Assembly (NCBI GenBank): GCA_041609995.1
Contig: JBFIPU010000082.1
Span: forward strand, 1-12,906
Length of the DNA stretch: 12,906 nucleotides
Reading direction: 5' to 3'
From: JABDOU01 sp041609995
GTDB taxonomy: Bacteria > Actinomycetota > Acidimicrobiia > Spongiisociales > SHLN01
Shown here: piece after piece, positions 7,171 to 12,906 of the stretch
Layout of the letters: every line of letters starts with the position of its first letter
How positions within the stretch are numbered: position 1 is the stretch's first letter
Translations under genes and position numbers: made by a program
Notes under the pieces: model-generated
Seen by the model: the letters and a program-made list of their open reading frames with translations, nothing else
The model's database searches: none
Told to the model about the DNA's origin: nothing

Positions 7171-8020
7171 CACGCTGCTCGTCTTTGGCGACGCGGTCGC
7201 CGAGATCACGCTCCAGGTCGCCGAGGTCCCCATACGAGGAGGCGATGCCTCAGCCCAGGACCCTCGCCTCACCATGGGCGGCTCGGCCGCCAATTGCGCG
7301 GTGGCCGCCTCCCGGGCCGGGGCAACAGTGCGGATGCTGGGCAACATCGGCACCGACTCCTTTGCCGACCTGATCGTCACCGCTCTCGGCCCGGCGGACA
7401 CCTCCGGGCTGCACCGGATAGACGGACCGTCGCCGCTGGTGGTGGTGCTGGTCGACCCCACTGGAGAGAAGACCATGATCTCGGCCCGGGGACCGGCCGA
7501 ACTGGCGACCCCGATCGGTGACACCACCGGGACGGCCCATTTGCATCTCACGGGATACAGCTTCCAAACATCCGGGTCTCACCGAACAGCGATGCAACTC
7601 CTCGAGCTGGCCGCCGAATCCAGGTGGACGACGTCGCTGGACTTCTCTGCCCAATTCGCGGCATCCAACCCGGAGCCCGGGCTGCTCGGCCGCTTCACCT
7701 TCCTGTTCCCCAACGCAGCCGAAGCCGGTGCTCTCACGGGCGAGACCGACCCGTTTACCGCCGGCCGCCGTTTGCGGGAAACGAGTGGGGCCACCGTTGT
7801 GGTGACGGACGGCGCCAACGGCTGTTTGCTCTTTGGGCCGGATCTCACTCACCATTTCCCTGCTCCACCGGTCGAAGACGTTGTTGACACGACCGGGGCC
7901 GGCGATGCGCTGGCCGGCGCCACCCTGGCTGCGCTACTAGGGGGAAGCGGGCTGGCCGAGGCGATCGAGCTGGGGCTCTCGGCCGCCGCCGTCGCCGTCG
8001 GCCGGCGGGGCGGTCACTGA
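7163..8020 (+). CDS. PfkB/ribokinase-family carbohydrate or nucleoside kinase
   Basis: The 285-residue product has both PfkB signatures. The N-terminal one is MGGSAANCAVAASRAGATV (about 38-56) followed by LGNIGTDSFAD. The C-terminal one is DTTGAGDALAGA (242-253), whose last aspartate of DTTGAGD (D248) is the expected catalytic base next to the anion hole. These enzymes transfer phosphate from ATP to a hydroxymethyl or similar hydroxyl of a sugar, sugar acid or nucleoside. The GTG at 7163 gives the start VADTLLVFGD, where the family's first strand normally lies. The frame is open further upstream but would overlap hyuB without resemblance to kinases. The 8-bp overlap with hyuB points to coupled translation and a role in the same pathway. 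The 3' end overlaps the convergent kinase remnant by 7 bp. No substrate can be assigned; the protein is slightly short for the family. Confidence 0.9.
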   Translation: MADTLLVFGDAVAEITLQVAEVPIRGGDASAQDPRLTMGGSAANCAVAASRAGATVRMLGNIGTDSFADLIVTALGPADTSGLHRIDGPSPLVVVLVDPTGEKTMISARGPAELATPIGDTTGTAHLHLTGYSFQTSGSHRTAMQLLELAAESRWTTSLDFSAQFAASNPEPGLLGRFTFLFPNAAEAGALTGETDPFTAGRRLRETSGATVVVTDGANGCLLFGPDLTHHFPAPPVEDVVDTTGAGDALAGATLAALLGGSGLAEAIELGLSAAAVAVGRRGGH

Positions 8021-8388
8021 CCCAGCGGCACCATGAGCCGGAACGTAGATCCCAGCCCCAGCTCGCTTTCGACGACGACGCTGCCGCCGTGCCGCTCGGC
8101 GACGTGCTTGACGATCGCGAGGCCCAGTCCAGTCCCCCCCGATGCCCGATCCCGGGCCGGGTCGGCTCGATAGAAGCGCTCGAAGACCCGGTCGAGTGAC
8201 CTCCTCGGAATCCCCATGCCGGTGTCGGCGACCGTGAGCACTGCCTGTTCTCCCTCAGCGCTCAACGTGAGCGTCACCATACCGTCGTCGGTATACCGCT
8301 GGGCGTTCTCGATGAGGTTGCGCACGGCCACGTTGCGCTTGTCTCCTGCTCGTTGTCGACAAGCTATCGGTGGCGGATTGTGGCACAT
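8014..8388 (-). pseudogene. 5'-truncated sensor histidine kinase (HATPase_c domain remnant)
   Basis: The 124 codons hold a nearly complete histidine-kinase ATPase domain. The N box is RNLIENAQRYT (23-33), G1 is ADTGMGIP (54-61), the F box is FERFYRADPARD, and G2 is GTGLGLAIVKHVAERHGG, followed by the usual C-terminal GSTFRLMVPL. The HAMP, membrane and HisKA phospho-acceptor segments are missing. Similarity to kinases starts only around residue 18; the first residues (CHNPPPIACRQRAG) look unrelated. Upstream on this strand lie a terminator and the Hsp20 gene, with no sign of the missing part and no response regulator nearby. The intact 3' end and lost 5' end suggest a deletion or recombination breakpoint near 8335-8350. 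A GGGGGA sequence 3 nt before ATG 8388 means a free ATPase domain could still be made, so a functional orphan is possible but less likely. Confidence 0.75.
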
Positions 8389-8426
8389 TTGTCCCCCGGT
8401 AACCGGATGGTTAACGAATCGACACG

Positions 8427-8456
8427 CGAAAAGGCCCGGATTGAGGTCCGGGCCTT
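8427..8456 (-). terminator. Intrinsic terminator of the Hsp20 gene
   Basis: A perfect 10-bp stem (AAGGCCCGGA with TCCGGGCCTT, 6-nt loop) lies 17 nt past the Hsp20 stop. On the minus strand the stem ends in four T's (CCTTTTCGC). It separates hsp20 from the kinase remnant. Confidence 0.85.
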
Positions 8457-8473
8457 CGTCGGATGAGCGGGTT

Positions 8474-8875
8474 TCAGACGTCGAGGGCCAGCGGCTCCGA
8501 CTTGATATCGATCTTCTGCGGCTTGGCCTGCTCGCTCACCGGAATGGTGATCGTCAGCACGCCCTGGTCGTAGGAGGCCTCGACCTGAGAGCTGTCGAGG
8601 GCAGCGCCCAGTCGCAGCTGGCGGCTGTGGCGCCCGGAAGGACGCTCGCGCACAATCCAGTTGACATCTTCGATATCCAGCTCCTTCTGGCGCTCGACCG
8701 TCACCGTGAGCATGTTGCGCTCGACGGTCAGATCGATGTCGCCCGAGGTGACACCGGGGATGTCGAAACGAACGGTGTAGACACCGTCACGCTCAAAAGC
8801 ATCCATCGGCATCATGCCCGAGGTGCGGCCGATCATGCGGTCCAGCTCGGCGAACGGATCAGAAAACCGTACCAT
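8474..8875 (-). CDS. Hsp20/alpha-crystallin small heat-shock protein
   Basis: The 133-residue product is a typical small heat-shock chaperone, an ATP-independent holdase that binds unfolding proteins as a cytosolic oligomer. The short N-terminal arm (MVRFSDPFAELDRMIG) is followed by an alpha-crystallin domain from about residue 26 (FERDGVYTVRFDIPGV) to the conserved GVLTITIPV strand. The C-terminal tail has the I-x-I motif IDI that docks neighbouring dimers. An ATG two codons earlier (8881) directly abuts the AAAGGAG ribosome binding site, whereas ATG 8875 has the normal 6-nt spacing, so 8875 is chosen. The gene is monocistronic, with its own AT-rich upstream region and terminator. A single HAIR-like half site upstream hints at HspR-type control, which remains unproven. 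The length is normal for the family. Confidence 0.93.
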   Translation of the reverse strand: MVRFSDPFAELDRMIGRTSGMMPMDAFERDGVYTVRFDIPGVTSGDIDLTVERNMLTVTVERQKELDIEDVNWIVRERPSGRHSRQLRLGAALDSSQVEASYDQGVLTITIPVSEQAKPQKIDIKSEPLALDV

Positions 8876-8881
8876 CAGCAT

Positions 8882-8888
8882 CTCCTTT
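8882..8888 (-). promoter_or_regulatory. Ribosome binding site of hsp20, deciding the start
   Basis: AAAGGAG on the minus strand touches the first ATG (8881) but lies 6 nt from the second (8875). The spacing favours initiation at 8875. Confidence 0.65.
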
Positions 8889-8918
8889 CTGAGATCTCGA
8901 GGTAACTATCTGCACACA

Positions 8919-8924
8919 GTATAC
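8919..8924 (-). promoter_or_regulatory. Putative -10 box (TATACT) of hsp20
   Basis: TATACT on the minus strand is close to the TATAAT consensus. It lies in the only markedly AT-rich patch of the window (about 8905-8960), giving a leader of roughly 35 nt. The hexamer 17 nt upstream (TGTTTA) is a poor -35, fitting a regulated heat-shock promoter. Confidence 0.4.
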
Positions 8925-9011
8925 CCAGTAAATCTTAGGGATAAACACTCAAATTTCATCATGGCCGGGTTTCCAGATCAGTCCAACGGGATCAGCTGGA
9001 CCTGCTACGAC

Positions 9012-9049
9012 CGGGTGTGTGACCCGAAACGCGACGACCGGTTCCGGTC
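9012..9049 (-). other. Two short inverted repeats downstream of ppk2, possible T-less terminator
   Basis: In the 195-bp gap between ppk2 and hsp20 there are two small hairpins. One is GACCGG-TT-CCGGTC (9036-9049). The other is CGGGT-GTGTG-ACCCG (9012-9026). They lie 22-59 nt after the ppk2 stop. Neither has a T-run, so a terminator role is only possible. The rest of the gap holds the hsp20 promoter and no gene that I can support. Confidence 0.25.
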
Positions 9050-9070
9050 AACGGGCTGGTTCCGCCGGTG

Positions 9071-9856
9071 TCAGTCGTAGGGATTCGGCACCCAGCGCTG
9101 GGAGTCGATGGGGGGCCGTTGGTGGCTGTGCACGGCGGGAGTGCGGGGCGACAGCTGGATGGGAGTGCGATCGACCTCTTCGTAGGGCACCAAACTGAGC
9201 AGGTGCCTGATGCAGTTGAGCCGGGCTGTGCGCTTGTCGTCCGCGTTCACCACGTACCACGGCGACGAGTCGAGATCGGTATGGAGAAACATCGTGTCCT
9301 TTGCGGCCGAATAATTCTCCCAGCGGTCGCGTGACTCCAAATCCATCGGGCTCAGCTTCCAGCGTTTGGTGGGATCCTTGAGCCGAGCCTGGAACCGCTT
9401 CTCCTGCTCTTCGTCGCTGATCGAGAACCAGTACTTCACCAGGTGGATCCCCGATTGTTGAAGCATCTCCTCGAAACGCGGCACCGTTCGAAGGAACTCC
9501 CAGTATTCGTCGTCGGTGCAGAAGCCCATCACCCGCTCGACGCCGGCCCGGTTGTACCAGCTGCGATCGAACAACACGATCTCACCGGCGGCCGGGAGGT
9601 GGGCTACGTACCGCTGGTAATACCACTGTGTCTTTTCCCGGTCGCTGGGTGTGCCCAGGGCCACCACCCGACAGACTCGGGGATTGAGGGGCTCCAGGAT
9701 GCGTTTGATCACACCGCCCTTGCCGGCGGCGTCCCGCCCCTCGAAGAGCACCACCAGCTTGTAGCCGGTCGCGGTCACCCACCGTTGCATGCGCACCAGC
9801 TCGATGTGGAGCGCACGAAGCTCCGACTCGTAGTCCTGTTTGGCTACTTTTCCCAT
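9071..9856 (-). CDS. ppk2: Polyphosphate kinase 2 (PPK2), class I-like
   Basis: The 261-residue, single-domain protein has the PPK2 P-loop kinase fold. Walker A is EGRDAAGKGG (39-48) after YKLVVLFE, and Walker B is LFDRSWYNRAGVE (95-107) with D97. The lid region includes KRWKLSPMDLESRDRWENY (165-182). PPK2 enzymes transfer phosphate between polyphosphate and nucleotides. The FDRSWYNRAGVERVMGFCT signature and single-domain size resemble class I enzymes, which mainly phosphorylate nucleoside diphosphates to triphosphates at polyphosphate's expense, but class cannot be settled by eye. The C-terminal tail (after about 235) is proline/histidine-rich and probably disordered. The start ATG lies 33 bp after the typA stop with no Shine-Dalgarno. 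A small hairpin (CAGCC-TTTA-GGCTG) sits just before it. Co-transcription with typA is likely. Confidence 0.92.
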   Translation of the reverse strand: MGKVAKQDYESELRALHIELVRMQRWVTATGYKLVVLFEGRDAAGKGGVIKRILEPLNPRVCRVVALGTPSDREKTQWYYQRYVAHLPAAGEIVLFDRSWYNRAGVERVMGFCTDDEYWEFLRTVPRFEEMLQQSGIHLVKYWFSISDEEQEKRFQARLKDPTKRWKLSPMDLESRDRWENYSAAKDTMFLHTDLDSSPWYVVNADDKRTARLNCIRHLLSLVPYEEVDRTPIQLSPRTPAVHSHQRPPIDSQRWVPNPYD

Positions 9857-9889
9857 CGAGGGCAGCCTAAAGGCTGGCGAACCGTACGG

Positions 9890-11737
9890 CTATTTGTGCG
9901 CCTCCTTGTGTGCCTTGGCTCGTGTCTTCTCGCGTTTCCGATCACTCTCGGACAGAAAACGCTTGCGAATGCGAACCACCGAGGGGGTGACCTCGACCAG
10001 CTCGTCGTCGGCGATCCACTCGACCGCTGACTCGAGAGAATGGATCCTCGGCGGTCTGAGTTTGATCGCCTCATCCGAGGCGTGGGTCCGAATGTTGGTC
10101 AGCTGTTTGCCCTTGGTGACGTTGACGTTCATCTCTTCGGGGCGGGACGCCTCGCCGATGATCATGCCCTCATAAACGGTTTCTCCGGGCCCGATGAACA
10201 ACTCGCCCCGTTTCTGCAGATTGTCCAACGCGAAGGCGGTCGAAATACCGGCCCGGTCCGACGTCATCGCTCCCCCGATCCTGTGCGGCAGCTCCCCGGC
10301 CCAGGGCATCCATCCCGCATGTTGCTGGTGGATCAGAGCCGTGCCGCGGGTGGCGCCCATGAGCAACGATCGGAATCCGAGCAGGCCGCGAGCTGGTGCC
10401 TCCAGGCTCACGATCGTCCGCCCGGCGTCGCCAGGGCGCAGATCCGTCACCTTCCCTTTGCGCGGTGCGGCCGCCTGGGTGACGGTTCCCACATACTCAT
10501 CGGGCACATCGACGACTGCGCGTTCGAGGGGTTCGTGGGGGGTACCGTCGAGTTCGCGAATGATGACTTCCGGGCGGCTGACCTGCAGCTCAAAGCCTTC
10601 CCGGCGCATCGCCTCGATCAACACTGCCAACTGAAGCTCACCCCGGCCGGCCACCTCGATCACCTCTGGCGATGACGTCGCCCCGATCCGGATCGACACG
10701 TTCCCGAGCACCTCCCGGTTCAGACGATCTCTGATCTGGCGAGATGTCAGGAACTTCCCTTCGCCCGCAAGCGGGGAGGTGTTCACACCGAAGGTCATCC
10801 GCAGCACCGGCTCGTCGACCCGGAGACGGGGCAACGGCTCCGGATCGCGAGCATCGGCGATGGTGTCTCCGATTTCGACCTCCGGGAATCCGGCCAGGAC
10901 GAAGAGGTCACCCGCCACCCGCTCATCGACTTCGCTACGCCCCAGCCCCGTGAACCCGAGCAGGCTCGTCAGCCGCCTCTTCAGCGGTGGTTCCTCGTCG
11001 TTGGCGTGGCACAGGGCCACCTGCTCGCCGGCCCGCATCGTCCCGGCCACGACCCGACCGATCGCCAGCCGGCCCAGGTAGTCAGAGGCATCGAGGTTGG
11101 TGACCAGCGCTTGCAGCGGGGCTGAGGCATCGCCATCGTGTTGCGGCACGGTCTCGGTGATGGCGTCGAGCAGCGCGGACAGATCGGCGTCGTCGGCCGG
11201 CACCCCCATGCCCGCCACTGCCCTGCCTTCCCGCGCGATGGTCGACACGATCGGAAAGTCGATTTGCTCTTCGGAGGCTCCCAGATCGAAAAAGAGCTCG
11301 TATACCTCATCTACCACCTCGGCGATGCGGGAGTCAGGTCGGTCCACTTTGTTGATCACGACCACGGCCGGGAGCCGGCGGGCGAGCGCTTTGGACAGCA
11401 CATAGCGCGTCTGAGGCATCGGCCCCTCGGCTGCGTCCACGAGCAACAAGATGCCATCGACCATCGTCAAGGCCCGCTCCACCTCGCCCCCGAAGTCGGC
11501 ATGCCCGGGGGTGTCGACGAGGTTGATGCGAGTGCCTTTCCACTCGATCGAAGCGGCCTTGGCGAGAATGGTGATGCCCCGTTCGCGCTCTTGATCGTCG
11601 GAGTCCATCACCCGATCGACTCGCGCCTCGTGCTCGGCAAACACCCCGGTGGCGGCGAGCATGGCATCCACGAGCGTCGTCTTGCCGTGGTCCACGTGGG
11701 CCACCAGCGCGACATTACGAAAGGAATCAGCGGGCAT
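9890..11737 (-). CDS. typA: Translational GTPase TypA/BipA
   Basis: The 615-residue product is a full-length TypA/BipA, an EF-G-like GTPase that binds the ribosome and aids 50S assembly and stress or cold adaptation. GTPase motifs: G1 AHVDHGKTT (13-21), G2 within RERGITI (Thr 56), G3 DTPGH (75-79), G4 NKVD (129-132). The later domains hold typical TypA segments, including GRGELQLAVLIEAMRREGFE and a C-terminal part with VVDVPDEYVGTV, RGLLGFRS, GTALIHQ and GETVYEGMIIGE. It ends in a highly basic tail (SDRKREKTRAKAHKEAHK) that may contact rRNA. The frame is open to 12559, but the extra 274 codons lie antisense to the epimerase gene and have no TypA similarity. ATG 11737 gives the expected MPADSFRNVALVAHVDHGKT start. 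A TACCAT box 9 nt upstream suggests a leaderless mRNA. Confidence 0.96.
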   Translation of the reverse strand: MPADSFRNVALVAHVDHGKTTLVDAMLAATGVFAEHEARVDRVMDSDDQERERGITILAKAASIEWKGTRINLVDTPGHADFGGEVERALTMVDGILLLVDAAEGPMPQTRYVLSKALARRLPAVVVINKVDRPDSRIAEVVDEVYELFFDLGASEEQIDFPIVSTIAREGRAVAGMGVPADDADLSALLDAITETVPQHDGDASAPLQALVTNLDASDYLGRLAIGRVVAGTMRAGEQVALCHANDEEPPLKRRLTSLLGFTGLGRSEVDERVAGDLFVLAGFPEVEIGDTIADARDPEPLPRLRVDEPVLRMTFGVNTSPLAGEGKFLTSRQIRDRLNREVLGNVSIRIGATSSPEVIEVAGRGELQLAVLIEAMRREGFELQVSRPEVIIRELDGTPHEPLERAVVDVPDEYVGTVTQAAAPRKGKVTDLRPGDAGRTIVSLEAPARGLLGFRSLLMGATRGTALIHQQHAGWMPWAGELPHRIGGAMTSDRAGISTAFALDNLQKRGELFIGPGETVYEGMIIGEASRPEEMNVNVTKGKQLTNIRTHASDEAIKLRPPRIHSLESAVEWIADDELVEVTPSVVRIRKRFLSESDRKREKTRAKAHKEAHK

Positions 11738-11746
11738 GAGGGCTGC

Positions 11747-11752
11747 ATGGTA
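11747..11752 (-). promoter_or_regulatory. Putative -10 box (TACCAT) of typA
   Basis: TACCAT fits TAnnnT and ends 9 nt before the typA ATG. There is no Shine-Dalgarno, consistent with leaderless or near-leaderless initiation. It shares the 66-bp divergent region with the epimerase promoter. Confidence 0.35.
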
Positions 11753-11767
11753 ACGATCGGCCTCCCG

Positions 11768-11796
11768 TTGACGGCCTCCCTTCTGCGTGCGAGCAT
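11768..11796 (+). promoter_or_regulatory. Putative promoter of the epimerase gene (TTGACG-17-GAGCAT)
   Basis: A near-consensus -35 (TTGACG) is followed after 17 bp by GAGCAT, which keeps the conserved A and T of the -10. The GTG start at 11804 follows 7 nt later with no Shine-Dalgarno, again pointing to a leaderless mRNA. Confidence 0.4.
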
Positions 11797-11803
11797 CAGA
11801 CGA

Positions 11804-12649
11804 GTGAAACGCATCATCGTGACGGGTGGAAGCGGCAAAGCAGGCCGAGCCGTGGTCGAAGACCTGACCCGCGCCGGTTATGACGTCGTAAACGTCGACA
11901 CCGTCGCGCCGTGGGACCCGGAAACGCCCAGCCTGATCGCTGATCTGACCCACCTGGGGCAGGCGGCCGATGCCCTCCATGGCGCAGAGATCGTCGTACA
12001 CCTGGCCGCCGTGCCCGCCCCCAACATGCTGCCGGACGGCGAGACGTTTCGCATCAACACCATGAGCACCTACAACGTGTTTGCCGCGGCCGTGAAGGCC
12101 AGGGTCGAAAAAGTGATATGGGCTTCGAGCGAGACGCTGATCGGAGTCCCGTTCGAGACCGAGCAGCCGCGCTACGCCCCCATCGACGAAAAGCACCCCC
12201 GACTGCCCGAGTTCCACTATGCCCTCACCAAGCTGCTGGGGGAAGAGATGGCCGGCCAGTTCTTCCGCTGGAGTGGCATCCCGTTCCTTTCTCTCCGCTT
12301 CTCCAATGTGATGGAGCCCCACAACTACCCGAAGTTCCCCAAATACTGGGAGGACCCGATGATCCGCGCCTGGAACCTGTGGGGCTACGTTGATGCCCGA
12401 GACGTCGCCCAGGCCGTGCGCCGGTCGATCGAATCCGACATCGACGGCCATGAGGCGTTTCTGATTGCGGCAGCCGACACCTGCATGACGATGCCGAGTG
12501 TCGACCTCATGACGAAGGTGTACCCGGAGGTAGAGGTGCGGACGCCCATCGGCAAGCATCAGACGCTGCTGTCAATCGACAAGGCGCGGGAAATGCTCGG
12601 TTATCAACCAACCGTGAGCTGGCGAGACTATGTCGAGCCGACCAGCTGA
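11804..12649 (+). CDS. NAD(P)-dependent epimerase/dehydratase-like extended SDR
   Basis: The 281-residue product starts VKRIIVTGGSGKAGRAV, the strand and glycine-rich loop (GGSGKAG) that bind NAD(P). It then shows V-N-V-D at the end of the second strand, DLTHLG, VVHLAAVPAP, and the catalytic set S108/S109 with Y139-x3-K143 (YALTK). The C-terminal half carries SLRFSNVMEPHNY and YVDARDVAQAV, typical of extended SDRs such as nucleotide-sugar epimerases and uronate dehydrogenases. These oxidise or epimerise sugar-like hydroxyls. The substrate cannot be read from the sequence, and a nucleotide sugar is not certain. GTG 11804 is preferred because the fold starts there and a promoter with leaderless geometry precedes it; an in-frame ATG at 11747 would add 19 residues overlapping the typA promoter. 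The MBL gene follows after 6 bp, so the two are probably co-transcribed. Confidence 0.9.
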   Translation: MKRIIVTGGSGKAGRAVVEDLTRAGYDVVNVDTVAPWDPETPSLIADLTHLGQAADALHGAEIVVHLAAVPAPNMLPDGETFRINTMSTYNVFAAAVKARVEKVIWASSETLIGVPFETEQPRYAPIDEKHPRLPEFHYALTKLLGEEMAGQFFRWSGIPFLSLRFSNVMEPHNYPKFPKYWEDPMIRAWNLWGYVDARDVAQAVRRSIESDIDGHEAFLIAAADTCMTMPSVDLMTKVYPEVEVRTPIGKHQTLLSIDKAREMLGYQPTVSWRDYVEPTS

Positions 12650-12655
12650 CCGACG

Positions 12656-12906
12656 GTGACGACCCGGGTCATCGTCACCGGGACCGGCACCCCGATCGTG
12701 AACCCGGATCGGGCCGGCCCCGGGGTGTTGGTCTCACATGACGATCGCCACCTCCTGTTCGACGCGGGCCGGGCCACAGTCATGCGTCTCGCTGCCACCG
12801 GCTTGTCACTGCGAGAGCTGACGGCGCTCTTCCTCACCCACCAGCACAGCGACCACGTCGTGGGCCTACCAGATTTGCTCATGACCAGGTGGCTGGAAGG
12901 AACCGG
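12656..12906 (+). CDS. Metallo-beta-lactamase-fold hydrolase (partial, 3' end cut by window)
   Basis: The 83 visible residues begin VTTRVIVTGTGTPIVNPDRAG and reach the metal-binding motif H62-Q-H64-S-D66-H67 (HxHxDH) after LLFDAGRAT and LTALFLTHQHSDHVVGLPDL. The N-terminal V.GTGTP.....R.G...LV pattern followed by FDAG is typical of the ribonuclease Z/arylsulfatase-like MBL branch rather than of beta-lactamases proper. The distal metal ligands are beyond the right edge. GTG 12656 is the chosen start, 6 nt after the epimerase stop. No Shine-Dalgarno is evident, so translation probably depends on the upstream gene. The family is clear. Substrate and branch are uncertain because about two thirds of the expected length is missing. 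Confidence 0.85.
   Translation, partial: MTTRVIVTGTGTPIVNPDRAGPGVLVSHDDRHLLFDAGRATVMRLAATGLSLRELTALFLTHQHSDHVVGLPDLLMTRWLEGT

Noticed and set aside
8930..8960. CIRCE element upstream of hsp20
   Set aside because: Only one half (TAAACACTC) resembles TTAGCACTC; the partner half nine bases away does not match.
11138..11803. Open upstream extension of the epimerase frame by 222 codons
   Set aside because: It is antisense to typA and is a high-GC open frame; the Rossmann fold starts at 11804.
11738..12559. Open N-terminal extension of typA by 274 codons on the minus strand
   Set aside because: It lies antisense to the well-supported epimerase gene and lacks TypA similarity; TypA begins at 11737.
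1..12906. CRISPR arrays, tRNA/rRNA genes, transposases or defence systems
   Set aside because: No spaced direct repeats, cloverleaf-like sequence, or mobile or defence domains were seen on either strand.

Overview
The window reads like a chromosome segment of a high-GC Gram-positive bacterium, most likely an actinobacterium of the Acidimicrobiia type. The signs are strongly GC-biased third codon positions, many GTG starts, a DUF1876 (Rv1738-like) protein, a lipoprotein with a Thr/Ser-rich linker, and several starts placed 7-9 nt after a TAnnnT -10 box as in leaderless actinobacterial mRNAs. No database search was possible, so the taxon is an inference. There is no tRNA, rRNA, CRISPR array, insertion sequence or phage gene, and no gene-free stretch exceeds about 200 bp.

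Left part (1-1677): the 5' end of a DUF5655 zinc-ribbon protein runs off the left edge (-). A secreted lipoprotein (+) follows, then a small DUF1876 stress-type protein (-).

Centre (1749-8020, +): a tight four-gene operon encodes an acetolactate-synthase-like ThDP enzyme, hydantoinase/oxoprolinase subunits A and B, and a PfkB sugar/nucleoside-type kinase. All four start with GTG and overlap the preceding gene by 4, 4 and 8 bp. This is the most interesting part: it looks like one catabolic pathway combining ATP-dependent cyclic-amide opening (or ketone carboxylation), a ThDP-dependent C-C reaction and a phosphorylation. No transporter, regulator or AHAS small subunit lies beside it, and its substrate cannot be read from the sequence.

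Right-centre (8014-9856, -): a 5'-truncated histidine-kinase ATPase domain overlaps the kinase gene tail to tail. Next come an Hsp20 small heat-shock protein with its own promoter and intrinsic terminator, then a class I-like polyphosphate kinase 2 (PPK2).

Right part: typA/bipA (-) lies 33 bp upstream of ppk2 and probably shares its transcript. It diverges from an extended SDR (NAD-dependent epimerase-like) gene (+), followed after 6 bp by a metallo-beta-lactamase-fold gene cut by the right edge.

Beyond the catabolic operon, the theme is stress and energy homeostasis: an Rv1738-like protein, Hsp20, PPK2 and TypA.
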